A stretch of 64,000 bases of DNA from Climacium dendroides (taxonomy: Eukaryota; Streptophyta; Bryopsida; Hypnales; Climaciaceae). Every line of letters starts with the position of its first letter. Position 1 is the first letter of the stretch. Positions 9,915 through 21,620 of the stretch are shown in pieces. Location: the NCBI GenBank assembly GCA_950106755.1, contig OX467084.1:30011213-30075212 (forward strand), written 5' to 3'. The notes beneath the pieces were generated by a model that saw nothing but the letters and a program-made list of their open reading frames with translations, made no database searches and had not been told where the DNA came from. The translations under genes were made by a program, and so were the position numbers.

Positions 9915-10560
9915 TTAAACCTAGTACAGGTATAAATTTTCGTTTCAGGGCTCGGCTTGAAGAGTGCCAATTTCGAGAATTTCCACCAATTTCACGAAAT
10001 TGACGATGCATTCAACAAACGAATTACGTAATTTTCCATAGTTTTTTCATTTCAAATGCTTTCTTGCAAAGTAGGGGCGGTATCCCATTGCATAGAAATA
10101 GATGGAAATCTCTAGTGAGTCCAGAGACCAATGACAGACACAGAGGATGTTTCGTAGTGCTGCATTAGATATGAGTAACCTCTTTAGGCTAGGGGTCTGT
10201 GGATGTGTTCGAGTAGAAGGTATAAAAGTGTTTCAGTAAAGTTACAAGCATACGGTGCAGTAAGTATCTGTGACGGTGGGAAAAGAGAATGATTCCGGTG
10301 CCTTCTTTTCTATTGTGAGTGGTTGGAGAATTTTGTCGGACATGTAAAAGTGGTGGTATTGAGCTGGAGGGCGGTGCGGCAGTTTGTGCTCCGTTTCATC
10401 AGGATTCCTGGATAAATTCCTAAGTACCTTTTTGTGTATAAATTTAGTTATCCCGAGAGTGTGGCGATGAAGGGGAACAGGTCTCACACTAATAATTAAT
10501 GCAAACGCGGAATCTGCTTATAGGTCTTTAGCAGATAGGGAGAATTCACTCTTTTCCATT

Positions 10561-12090
10561 GTACAGAAGAACTGAAATTTTATCCCCTTAGCCCCTAAAA
10601 TTTAAGCCATTTTCAAGGTGTTTTGGATCGTGATTTTGTAAGTTACAAAGAGTTGAAGTTGGGAGTAAGATGAGTCATTTTTATGCAAAATTGACCATAG
10701 GATCCCATAGAAATTCAAGTCCTAATCATCTCTACAAAGTTTGGTTTCAATTCAAATCATAAATTGCAAGTCTATAAGATAAAAGTGAAGGGTACTTCAA
10801 GGAATTCAATGTTTTAGCCTTGCTAAAATTGTGCTTTGACTAGCTCTTTTGGACACATACCATTTTAGAAAGTTGGCATTCTCAAGGTAACTAAGTTCCA
10901 CTTGAATGAAAACAAGTCTTGTATTTTTAAGACCAAAAATGAGTGAAAAAATGGTCTTGCAATAGTGACCAATTCATTATTAAATTTCAGAAATTATGAA
11001 ATGAATGGAAGATTTGTCACAAGTCTAAAGCCAAAATTCAAAATCAAACATGGTAGAGTAAAAGAATACAAGAATAGATACATAATAGGAATTTCTTTAT
11101 TGAAAAACAACTCAAATCTGAGTGCAAGATGTGTATTCCAATAGTTGTTTGTATCCACAAACTAGGCATAGTTTAAAAAAAAAGGGAAGGCAATGCCACT
11201 CCAAGTCTATTCTACTATTGGGTAGCTCATTGAAAAAGGTCCATGAACAATGTAGGCTAGGAACCCATTAGAATTTGAAGAATCATCATTGTCCAATCTC
11301 ATTACTCTTCCACTTTAAGTTTTCAATGGGATTTTCTCAAGGTGTTCTTCACATAGTGTAACACACTTCACTTCTAAAAGCATGCCAAAAGTCTGCAACC
11401 GCCTTTCTCCCATCACAAAGGTTGGGCCCAACCTTGCTAATACCCAAGCTAGTACCAAAAGCACAATTATGATCCTACCGCCCATGAACAGATGAGTCCA
11501 CCTCATTCGCCAAAGTTCCTCCATCCAATGATTCTTTGCTAAAGACCCTAGAGGCCTAGACCACCCATGCTTTGGAAATTTTTCTATATTCTATTAAAAA
11601 AATCTTTTTTTAAAATTTGAATACACCACTTCTTGATTTTTTTCGAATGAACCCAAGTTCAAGTGACTCTTCATGTTTCTAAATCTAAAAATGGCCGTTC
11701 TAAAAGTAGATCAATCCATTTTGGGTTACTCAAAATTATAAAGGTTAATGATTACAAATAGTCTACATTTCCAAAATTGTCAAGATTTATTTTAAAATGC
11801 AACATTACAAGCTAGAAGAATAATTTAATAATGAAATCTTGTGAAACAACAATTTTAAAATACATTAATCTATAGATTATATCCATTATGTAAAATCAAT
11901 TAGTATATAATCCAATATCTTTCAATAATATTTGAAGCCAAAAAAATTGAAAATTCCTTCTAAAATTGATTGTAAGTATGAATATTTGTATTTTTCCCCC
12001 AAAAAACTTTTAGGTTCAAAATGTTAAGTTCTAATTATAGCAATTTTTTAACATCTTTATTTTACTTTTTATTCAAGTCATATTTGAAGG
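10561..12090. other. AT-rich DNA with one unrecognised coding-like patch
   Basis: Near 10591 the sequence CCCCTAAAATTTAAGCC follows TTAG and looks like a worn left end of the TTAA family, but no right end was found. On the minus strand, 11315-11524 is open for 69 codons in a slightly GC-richer patch, with a hydrophobic run (IIIVLLVLAWVLARL) that could be one membrane segment. I recognise no family. The remainder holds nothing I can name. Confidence 0.35.
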
Positions 12091-12196
12091 GTTATTTTTC
12101 AACTAAAAAAATTATTTTAGGAGGCTAAACCTACTAATATTCTTTGAATCATAGAATGTTTGTAAAGCAAAGTCTTCAAAAATCAAAATTTGTATC
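12091..12196 (+). repeat. Direct repeat, left copy (partner at 12871-12975)
   Basis: About 105 bp are repeated almost identically at 12871-12975, including CTACTAATATTCTTTGAATC and GTTTGTAAAGCAAAGTCTTC. The copies are spaced about 780 bp apart. They could be terminal direct repeats of a very small retrotransposon (TRIM-like) or a local duplication. They do not start TG and end CA cleanly, and no primer-binding site is evident. Confidence 0.75.
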
Positions 12197-12235
12197 ATCA
12201 TACTACTTCATACTATCATACTACTAAAATCACAA

Positions 12236-12410
12236 GGCCTTCCATAATATCACATTTTTACATTGTGTAATATTACAGAGGTCTGATCCCTCTATAATAT
12301 CATATTTAAACACAATGTGGTATTACAGAGTTCGAATGGCCATTTCACCTCTGTAACACACACAGTATAAAAATGTGATATTATAGAGGTATAGTGATAT
12401 TATGGAGGTT
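12236..12410. repeat. MITE-like inverted repeat cluster
   Basis: The left end CCTTCCATAATATCAC and right end GTGATATTATGGAGG are inverted. Inside, further inverted copies of CCTCTATAATATCA / TGATATTATAGAGG and GTAATATTACAGAGG recur. It lies between the two direct repeats at 12.1 and 12.9 kb. Boundaries are approximate. Confidence 0.6.
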
Positions 12411-12870
12411 TCGTATTTCTTATCTTCACGCTTCATTTTACTTCCACAATTCTATGATTTTCTAAGCTTTGAATGTTTTCAATTTTAATGTTCTTTTCTT
12501 ACTACCAAATGATTTGAAGCAATTTTGAATTCTACAACAAAGTGTTTACAAAGTCTTTGCAATTTGACAAATTTGCATTTCAATTCTTCAAATTTAGTCA
12601 CCACTGTTTGTAAGTGAAGGAATTTATCAAGTGGTGGTGTCCTTGCAATATTTTCATATTTGCAAAGATTTTTTATGTGAATATTATGATACAAAGATTT
12701 TCTTTAATTACTTTCTATTGCACAATATGTATATTTCCAAAGAATATTGTATGAAGATGTCAATATTTTCATTTAAAGATTATACACACTTTAATAATCT
12801 ACATTCTACCACATGAGAAATTGATGAAAGTAATATAGTTAATGCGTAGCAAAGCAAGCGCCAACTACTA

Positions 12871-12975
12871 GTTTTTTAACTAAAAAAATTACTTTGGGAG
12901 ACTAAACCTACTAATATTCTTTGAATCATAGAATGTTTGTAAAGCAAAGTCTTCAAAAATCAAAATTTGTATCAC
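12871..12975 (+). repeat. Direct repeat, right copy (partner at 12091-12196)
   Basis: It is near identical to the left copy with a handful of substitutions, implying a fairly recent duplication compared with most repeats of the window. Confidence 0.75.
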
Positions 12976-13987
12976 ACAAATACTAAAGAACTAGAATAAG
13001 AATATTTTTAAAATTCTTAGATGGAAAAATGCATTTTTGTTTGATTGGGATGTATTTGCGTTCATCTATTATTTGAAATTTGAACACTTGGTCTATAAAG
13101 GGTTGAAAAAGATCCTACTCATTCTAAAGTTTGACATTGAATGTAAGAAGTATATATACTTTAATAAGTGACCAACAACCCAATATTGCTAGGAACATAA
13201 GAACTAAAGAACAAAAGTACAATAGTATCCAAAAATAAATCTCATAAAAATTATATTGCATTGCATGAGATTGATAGCTAGACAAGATACATACAAGGGA
13301 ATATTGAAGGATTGCTCTAAAAATGGTGTTGGCAAGACTAAAAAGTCTTTTATTTTGCATTTTACTTATATTAGTAATTGGAGTCCTTGATAAAACTTTT
13401 AAAAGACTATGAAAGCTTTTAGAAGACTATGAAAACTTCCAAAAGACTAGGGTTGTCTCGTGTGACAAAAAATTAGTTGTAAATGTCGTATTGAACATTG
13501 AACATTACATGCCATATTTGACAAATAAGTATAAGTATTATTTTTGTTGAATTAGGTTTTAGGATTTTGAATTTTTTACCTTGTAATAAAAAGATAATTA
13601 ATCCTATGTGGCTAACTCTCCAGAGTGAAATAGAAAGCAAAAACCATGTCAACATTGGTAATTATGGATGTGCAAAGGTACAAGTAGATGCCATTGAAAC
13701 AATCATGGATTTAGAATTTAGGATGATTGCAAACTATTAAGGCCACTACAAGTATAGGTTTCAAGACAACTATGGGTTTTAGAGGTGACATGGAGTTTTG
13801 GTTTATGGAAGGCAACTACAAATTTGGAACAACCTCTGATGTGTTTTTGGTGCAACCTCTAGTCTATAGAGACCTTTGGTTTAGAGGCAATTTCTACTCA
13901 AGAAGCTATCTTTGATCTAGGGGTGACTTTTTATCTAAGGCAACCAAATATGGGTGATTTTGTTTTTGCAAATATCAAAGTAGCCCA
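12976..13987. other. AT-rich intergenic DNA
   Basis: A short open frame at 13727-13915 is rich in Phe, Gly and aromatic residues, and the DNA beneath it is internally repetitive (recurring TTTGG, GGCAACT and CAACCTCT words). I do not consider it a gene. Confidence 0.45.
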
Positions 13988-13991
13988 ATAG

Positions 13992-14835
13992 CCCCTAAAG
14001 TCCCAAGGCTTTTTTTCGTATAAAATGCTCAAAACTACCATTTTCAATGTAAAGAGCAAAAAAATTAAAAATAGTATTATTTATATATCTAAGTATAGAA
14101 TCTTGCAATAGACTAGTATGAAAAGGTGTGAACTTTTTTTTAAGAGTGTGACCACATAAAAATCTTGCAAGATAAATGCATTCAAAGTAAAGAAATCATG
14201 TTTTCTAGTACCGTCGCAAACTAATTTATGAGACTTTGAATTTTCTTGTCTTAAAAAATTTTCTCAATGGATTTTGAATTGAAAAAATTATCATGAAGAA
14301 TTGAATTGAACATATGGGAAAAATAAAAGTTTATAAAATAATGTGATTTTCATTCTTCAAAAAAATTGTTGAGTAGAAGGAAGTAGATTATAGAGGGAAT
14401 AAAAGTTAATCATGTGGAACTTTTGTTTTAAATAAATGTGAAAATTGAGCTTAAAAAACCAATCTTATATGATTTTTTGTCAAAAAATGCTATGCTTCAT
14501 GCTTGCCTACAAAACAAGATGCACTATAACTTTCACATCACAAATCTAAATGGAATGAATAAAAGCTTTCCACGAAGATAAAAATATAATCAATGAGAAA
14601 CAAATTTTTACCTAAAGTTTTTGTGGGTATCATTTTTGCCCTCCAAGTTCAATTTTGGGCTTATCTCAGCATAACTTCTACTCCACGATAATTGAAATAA
14701 AAGTTGTATTACCAAAGAGCTAATAAGTTTTTCTATCTCATGAAAAAGTTTCATGAAGCATCACGAAAAATTAAGCTCATAGGAACTTGCCTGAAATCCA
14801 TTTTGTTTCTTGGGGGGATAATGGGACTTTAGGGG
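13992..14835 (-). mobile_element. TTAA-type element (844 bp) with 13-bp perfect terminal inverted repeats
   Basis: The left end CCCCTAAAGTCCC (13992-14004) and right end GGGACTTTAGGGG (14823-14835) are exact inverted repeats. The right flank is TTAA (14836-14839); the left flank is ATAG, a probable decayed TTAA. Read on the minus strand, its first 350 bp align with the left halves of the elements at 57881 and 37873, including a GATTCATTCCATTT-like stretch followed by GTGAAAGTTAT. It has no coding capacity. Confidence 0.75.
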
Positions 14836-15008
14836 TTAACATCTTTTCAGTGCATTATTTATCAAAAAGATTTAAAAATACAAAATAATAGATGGAGATT
14901 TAAGTAAGGACTTCTCCATTTGATTTTCTCTATTCTTAAAGAATCATCTTATTCATGATTTATTTACCACATTGATCTAAGAATTAAAATTTAGAGGGAA
15001 AAGATTTA

Positions 15009-16304
15009 CCCCCTAAAGGACCAAAGAGCCCACTTTGGGCTTTTTGAGAATTTGGTGGCAAGCTCTCTTGACTTCATAATTTGAAATTTTTGCATGAATT
15101 TTTTAGGATGGGTAATTTTCATCATAATCTACATGTAAAGCTTTGTTCATGCCATTCTAATAAATATTGCAAAAGTTAGAAGGATTTTTTCGATTTCAAT
15201 GTCACACTAGGCAATAAAAAACATATTCTAAAAAAATATTAATTAGTTTTTGGAATTATGAAGATTGATACCTAGTGGAAAAAAATTTGAACCATTGAAT
15301 TCCAAATAATGAGATTAAAGTTATGAGGAGTTTTATTTGTGGGCAATGAAGGTAGAGAAAACATATGAAGTCATCTTTTGCTCTCAAATTTGAAAATTTT
15401 CAAATAAAAATAAAAATAAAGGATATTAATTGTTCACTAGAACATTTTCACCATTGGAATTATCAATTCTCACATTCTTCTAAAAAATATTAGCATATTA
15501 GTTATAATTTTCATTTAGAAACACCTTCCACTTTTTAATTTAAAAAAAAATGAATATGAAAGTTTTATTGGTTCAATTTTTTAATATATATTTTCAATCC
15601 ATTTTCCAACTTATTAACTAAAATACCCAAACTATAGGACATACTTGTTTTTTTCCTTTATCCCTAAAGGTCCAAACACCGTTTTTTGGCGTCATAGCAA
15701 TTTTGGGCAACTCGCTACAAATGAATTTTTTTTCTTTGAAAATTTCACAAATCATGTGCCCAAGGAGTAACTTTAAGGCACAACAATTTTCATAGCTTTT
15801 GACCACATGGTTAAAAAGTTATTGCACGATATGTAATTTTCAACATTTTGGAGGCAACTTGGACAGCCCAAAAAACTTCTTTAAAAATCATTTTTTTTAA
15901 ATAAAAAATTGAAATTGATTTTCTAGACTTATATATTTGTAGAAAGCTTTGAATCATTTCATTTTGATTAATGGAATGAAAGTTATGAGGAGTTTTAGTT
16001 TGTGGGTAGGTATGGAATCTCCAAACGCCATACCTACCTTGCAAACTAAAACTCCTCATAACTTTCATTTCATTAATTGAAATGGAATAATTCAAAGCTT
16101 TCCACTTATATATAAATCTAAAGAACCAATTTCAATTTTTTATTCACTTTAAAATTTGGGTATAATGTCAACTTGAACAAGTTAATCAAAAAATCATACG
16201 GTTGATTTATAAAAAAAACAAATATTGATGAAGATTTTGACCTTGTTTTGGAGACAAGTATTTTGAAGTGGTTTGGGGCCTCTAATCACAATGGTCCTTT
16301 AGAG
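15009..16304 (+). mobile_element. TTAA-type element carrying a nested second element
   Basis: It starts CCCCCTAAAGGACC after TTTA and ends GGTCCTTTAGAG before TTTAA. The outer sequence aligns, in opposite orientation, with 59862-60875: the left end shares AAAGCCCA/TTGGGCTTT words and the right end shares CAACTTGAACAAGTTAATCA. The 60-kb copy lacks the interval 15661-16138, which identifies that interval as a later insertion. No coding capacity is visible. Confidence 0.7.
15661..16138. mobile_element. Foldback element nested inside the 15.0-kb element
   Basis: The left end TCCCTAAAGGTCC follows TTTA (15657-15660). The interior contains a long hairpin centred near 16020, with arms that share ATGAAAGTTATGAGGAGTTT and its complement (about 15960-16010 and 16030-16080). 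Its left 230 bp align with the arms of the foldback at 19220-19680 and with 20340-20514. The right terminus is worn or truncated, so the end coordinate is inferred from the point where homology to the empty copy at 60 kb resumes. Confidence 0.65.
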
Positions 16305-18244
16305 TTTAAGTAAGAACAGTCCCTTTTCATTTTGACAATTTTTAGCAATTAGAAGGAGATTCCAAACACCTTCACCCTTTTTCTTTTTTTCTTAAAAAAT
16401 TATTTATTAATACTTTTTGTTCCTAGTATCATCATACATAAAAAAAATCCCTAAATAAGTTATTTTTTGAATTTTTGAAAATCATTTGCTACTTATTTCT
16501 TCCATTGGATTTGGAGAGCCTAAACGCCTTCATCCTTTTTCCTTTTCCCTTGGAAATATTTTAGGAATTCCTTTGGGTTTGAGGGACCTTATAAGGTGGT
16601 TTGTCCTAAACCTACCCTTGCTTATTGAATCGCCGTAATACATAGTATACAAATGATTATTATGATTTGCAAGCTCCTTGTAATTATGGCATTGAAAATA
16701 AACAATTTAGTCATCCAACTAAAACTTTTGATGTCATGTAAGAATGAATTTTAAAAACTAAAAAAAAAATGCAATGGGAAGCTATTTGGATTCACTTTCA
16801 AATGCCTTGATATCATTTTTGAGTCTCCTAAAATTCATTCTGGATATCATACTAAGGAAAAAAGGTTGGAAAACGTGAAGAACTACTGGCGGGTGGTTCC
16901 AATCTCTAGAGTTGTTCTATGTGTATGGATTGCACAACATTCAAAGAGAAGCATAGAGAACATGCAAGCAAAGTATAAAATATAGTAGAATTAGACTTAT
17001 ACCATTGTACTCTATTGGAAAATTGACCCAATTGATGAAAATTAATGACATGGAGGAATACAATAGTGAGGTATTTAAAAATCATCAACAATAAGGAGCT
17101 TTATGAGGAAGTTGGGTGAATTCATTGATCCTAATCCTAAAAAGAATTTACACCAATGTTTTCTAATAGGACATGATGCTATTGTGTTACCAAAAATCTT
17201 GGCCAAATATAGCACATTGCATACCTCCAAACTTTAAAAAGTAATGTAAATATATTAACTATGTTTATTATGATGTGTCATTTAAAAAAAATACAAAGTA
17301 TTCTAAATCCAAAGTGACAGGATCCATGTATTGAATCTTGAATTTCAATTTTCTTGAACAAATATTTTGTAATTTTTGTCAAACAACTTTTTCTAGTTTG
17401 TTTGCTTCTAAACTATTGTGTGAAAAAATTTACAAAAATGAAGTTGAAATTTAAAATAAAATGGAGTTTTATAGTGAAAATGAAAATTGCTCTACAAAAG
17501 GTCGCCCTTCACCACCCACTTGAAGTTGTCCTACCTGCATTCATCTTAAATTCACATTTGCCCTTCCACATCAGACCCACATGCCATATGGATGCCACTT
17601 GGCATCTAAGTAGGCTTAAGTAAATGGAGGGGTTATTTTTTTGAAAGTCAACCATCACGTTGACTCTATTAGATGGACATAAGAGGTCCATTGGATGTCC
17701 TAAACGTCATGTCACTATGTTTGAGTAGACAACCTTGGACTAATTGGACTCAAATTATTTTGTTTTTCCAAATTGGATATAATAAGGCTTTAAAAACTTT
17801 ATAAGACTTCACATATATTCATGTATTTAGACCAAACTTTCCAAATTGGATATAATTAGGCTTTAATATATGAAGTCCATGGGGGAGTTAGGGAACAAAA
17901 TTGATTTTAATCAAAGGTTGACTTTTTGATTTAAAAAAATGATAGTTGACCATTTGAAGACTATAATCAGTGTATTCCAATATAAATTTTTTACATCTTG
18001 ACCAATCAAAAAACAATTACAATTATATGTATTAACATCAATAAGTTAATATCTTAAAGAAAAGTCTCAAAGGAAGAAAAAGGGAGGTAGAAAAAAAAAA
18101 AAATAGAAAAAAAACCCTGAAAAGAAGATAGATGAAGAATTAGGATAGATTATAGATAGAATGTATAAATATTTTTTTAGTTGTAACCATTATTAATCCC
18201 TAGAAGTATTTGATATTTTCAAGCTCAAAACTCCTTCAAAGTAC
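16305..18244. other. AT-rich DNA; no supported gene
   Basis: A slightly GC-richer patch at about 17500-17720 contains CCACATCAGACCCACATGCC- and ATGCCACTTGGCATC-type words, which I associate with plant LTR or intergenic repeats, but no element boundary is visible. Fragments around 16780-17180 read briefly like coding DNA on the plus strand, broken by stops; I cannot assign a family. Confidence 0.35.
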
Positions 18245-18248
18245 TTAA

Positions 18249-19172
18249 CTCCTAAAGGTTTTTGACTATATTTTTACCAAAAATACTCCAAAACTTCCAT
18301 TTCTAGTACAAGTAAAAATGATTTAGAAAAAAACCATTTTTTGACACATATAATTGTAGGATCTTGGTAGTATATTGGTTTGAGAAAATGTCAAAAGAAA
18401 TTTAGAAACTTCAACCAATGGCATGTAGATTGCAAGATATTCGTGTTTAAATTGACGAAAATCCTTTTCTTGGTCCTACAAAAAAATAGGCAACTGGACT
18501 TCACAAGTTCACATTTGTATGAAAAAATTTCAAATTGGTGGTGATTTTTTGAATTCATTCTTCAAGGAGAGTTGGGTATATGCTTGAAAAATTTCAGACC
18601 ATTTGAAATTGTCCAATATATAAGAAATGTTATTAAATAGAAAGAAGTAGAGAATGGTTTAAAATACAAAATTGTTGAGAATTTAGTTATGGAATTAAAA
18701 ATGCCAATCCCAATGTTGTAATAAACAATTTACATCCTATGATTTTATTTTTTCCAAAAATATTGAAAATTGAGTTAAATAAATAACTTCAAAATTTATT
18801 TTAGAGTAAAGAATCCATAATTGCTTGCAAACTAAAACTCTTCATAATGTTTGATTTATTGATCAAAATGGAATGATTCAAAGCTTTCCCCACACATATA
18901 AATCTAGAGAATCAATTTAAATTTTTTATTTTCTAACAATGATTTTTAAAGATTTTCTTTAGCTGCCAAAGCTATCCACCAAATAATGAAAATTATATTT
19001 CATACAATAATTTTTTAATTATGTAGACAAAAGTAATGAAAATTGTTGGGCCTTGAAGCTACTCTTTGGGTACATATGTGAAAATTTCAAAGAAAATAAA
19101 ATAAAACTCCATTTGTTTTGAGCTCTCCAAAATCACTATGTTGCTAATAAATGCAATTTGGTCTTCTAGGGG
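18249..19172 (+). mobile_element. TTAA-type element, '920-bp family' copy 1 (924 bp)
   Basis: It is flanked by exact TTAA at 18245-18248 and 19173-19176. It starts CTCCTAAAGGTTTTTGACTA and ends CTTCTAGGGG. It aligns over most of its length with 47691-48610 (920 bp) and with the partial copies at 33740 and 49168; landmarks in order are CCATTTCTAGTACAAGTA, a GGATCTT word, ATTCATTCTTCAAGG, ATCCATAATTGC, and ATGATTCAAAGCTTTCC. It has no open frame of note. Confidence 0.8.
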
Positions 19173-19219
19173 TTAAACCCAAAGCAAGGCTATAATCTTC
19201 ATCTACATTCATTCATTAA

Positions 19220-19680
19220 CCCTTAAAGCACTAAATTGCAATTTTTTTGGCAACATAGCAATTTTGGGTAGCTTACTTTTAAACAAATGGAATTTTTATT
19301 ATTTTTTGCTGAAATTTTCACATAACATTTCCCAAAGAGTAGCTTCAAGGCCTAATAATTTTCATAACTTTTGACTATATGGTTAAAAAGTTATTGTGCA
19401 ATATGTCATTTTTATTGCTTGGCAAGCAGCTTGGGTAGCTCAAAAAAATTGTTTAAAAGTAAGCTACCCGGACTATTCACTAAGCAATGAAAATGACATA
19501 TCACGCAATAATTTTTTAACCATATAGTCAAAAGTTATGAAAATTGTTGGGCCTTGAAGCTACTCCTTGGATACATGTTGTGTAAAAATTTCAGCAACAT
19601 AAAAATAAAAATTCCATTCATAGTGAGGTGCCCCAAATCACTATGTTGCCAAAAAAAAAGGCAGTTTTTTTCTTTAGGGA
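19220..19680. mobile_element. TTAA-type foldback element (461 bp) with very long arms
   Basis: The left end CCCTTAAAGC follows TTAA (19216-19219); the right end TTCTTTAGGGA precedes TTAC. The two halves are inverted copies of each other over roughly 200 bp each. Both carry CAACATAGTG/CATAGCAATTTTGGG, a TTTCATAACTTTTGACTATA word or its complement, and CAATATGTCATTTTTATTGC or its complement. The centre lies near 19445. A transcript would form a long imperfect duplex. Confidence 0.75.
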
Positions 19681-19689
19681 TTACAAATC

Positions 19690-20514
19690 CAACTATATAA
19701 TCCTTTAGTGAACTTATTAGAATACACCCTCCTACAATTTCAAAATAAAAAAACCTTATCAATTGCAAGATCAAGTGTCTTGAATTTTGAAAAGAAATAT
19801 TTTTCAATTCTTTTAAAATGGTTAGTTTTCATCTTCAAACTTTTTACACTTGAATGTGTAGATCCAACAACTTCTTACTCCCCATAATATATCGAAGAAT
19901 TAAGTTGGAAATGCATATAAAAACCTTCAAACAAAACATATTTCATATTCATACTTGAAAAAAATAATACATAGAATGAAGTAGTGAATGATTCAAAATA
20001 CTAAACTATTAAGAATTTAGTAATTGGAATTGAAAAATGTCAATCCCAATGGTTGTAATGCTGTAATAAAAAATCTACATGCTATAATTTTATATTTTTC
20101 AAAAACATTGAATATTGAATTAAATAAAAGATTTTTAGGTTTATTTTAGAATAGAGATTCCATAATTGCTTGCAAACTAAATTATTAAAACTCCTCATAA
20201 CTTTCATCTTGTTCATCATAATGGAATGATTCAAAGCTTTCCATGTACATATAAATCTAGAAAACTAATTTCAAATTTCTTGAAAAAGTGATTCTTTTGA
20301 GCTGCTTGAGCTACCCACCAAACAATGAAAATTACATATCATGCAATAACTTTTTAACCATGCAATCAAAGGTTATGAAAGTTGTTGTGCCTTAAAAAGC
20401 TACTTCTTGGATTCATGTTGTAAGAAATTTCAAAGGAAAAAAATAAAAATTTCATTCATAAGGAGTTGCCCAAATTGCTATGTTGCCAAAAAATAGTGTT
20501 TGGACCTTTAGAGG
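19690..20514 (+). mobile_element. 920-bp family fragment, right end only
   Basis: From about 19960 the sequence follows the 920-bp family (GAATGATTCAAAATAC, then ATTCCATAATTGCTTGCAAA, then ATGATTCAAAGCTTTCC). It ends GGACCTTTAGAGG with TTTA flank at 20515-20518. The left end is not recognisable. The right 170 bp also match the foldback arms at 19.2 and 15.7 kb. Confidence 0.55.
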
Positions 20515-20659
20515 TTTATTAAGTAGTGTGCAACAAAAACCAACAAAATCATCATACAAATAATGGAAGATTGCTACATGGTGGCATTAGAGTTTGAGGT
20601 ACATGTTTAATCTTGCTATTTCATTTTGTTCCCTTTTCAAAGTTACAAAGATTAGTTAA

Positions 20660-21620
20660 AGATAGGAATTCAAGTTAGACCCTTAGAAGTTACCCTAAAC
20701 CACAAACTTGAATTCAAATTCCTACAAAACATCCTTAGAGAGGTTTCTACAGCTATCTTATACTTAGAAAATAGATAAAAATCAGATAGAGCAGGATGAA
20801 GTTTAGTCATTCGGACTAGTTTCAGATGAAAAGAACCAATATTTATCCATGTAATGTCAAAAGATAACCTCAAATCCTAGTCACAAATTGGAACCAAACT
20901 TTGAAAAGAGAAAAGTCAATTTGGACAAATTAGTTAGTAGAAGTTGATGGATGAAGTTTTTTTTATAATAAAATAGTATCAAAACTTCATCTAACTATAA
21001 CTTTTGCTAGGGAGGTCCAAATACAAAGTGCCTTATCTTTCTAGAAAGGCAATTTAGTCCTTTATAGAATAGAAGGCCTAAAAATATTAAAGTAGCAACT
21101 TGGAATTAAATGTCCAACATAAATATAATTAGCTAAGTATTTGAGTTAAGCCCTTAAAATTTCCTAAACTGCCAACTTGAATTCAAAATGTTATAGAACA
21201 TTTTTAGAGGTTTTCAAAACTATCTCATAGTTAAAAAAAATAGATAAAAACTAAAATAGATGGAATAGAATGAAGATTGGTCATTAGAAGGGCTAGGTTT
21301 GGATGAAAAGAATAAAAACTCTTTTACTTAGCATCAAAAGAAAACTTCATATTCTAGTCACAATGTAGACAAAAACTCCAAAGAGAAAAGTCAATTTGAA
21401 TAACTAAGCCAGTAGAAATTGATGGATGAAGTTTTTTAAGGCAAATTAAAATCAAAACTTCATCCATCCATAACTTTTGCTAGGAAAGCTCAATTATAAA
21501 GCTTTTACCAATTTTGAAAATAGGCATGCAATGTTCTATAATTTTGGCTAATTGGAAGCTTGAATTTAGCAATTTTTATTTAGAAGTCCAATGTTTTGGT
21601 TCAAATTAGACAAAACATCC
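20660..21620 (+). repeat. Satellite-like tandem repeat, about 485-bp unit, two units
   Basis: Unit 1 (about 20665-21150) and unit 2 (about 21155-21640) align in order: AACTTGAATTCAAA, GAGAAAAGTCAATTTG, TTGATGGATGAAGTTTTTT, AAAACTTCATC, then TAACTTTTGCTAGG. Each unit has an internal palindrome GGATGAAGTTTT...CAAAACTTCATCC. Identity is moderate, so this is an old array. Confidence 0.7.

Larger units (their letters stand above)
5450..10560. other. GC island 1: compositionally distinct block, no recognised gene
   Basis: Base composition shifts sharply from AT-rich to near-balanced, with frequent CpG, at about 5.45 kb and back at about 10.55 kb. The block carries splice-donor-like words (for example GTGGTAAGTT near 6242) and several open frames under 180 codons, none of which I recognise. 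It also holds two strong hairpins (8221-8347, 9018-9064), a repeated 19-bp motif and one TTAA MITE. It could be a noncoding-RNA locus, a decayed gene, or a large transposon like the similarly sized island at 50.75-55.5 kb. The sequence alone does not decide between these. Confidence 0.55.
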
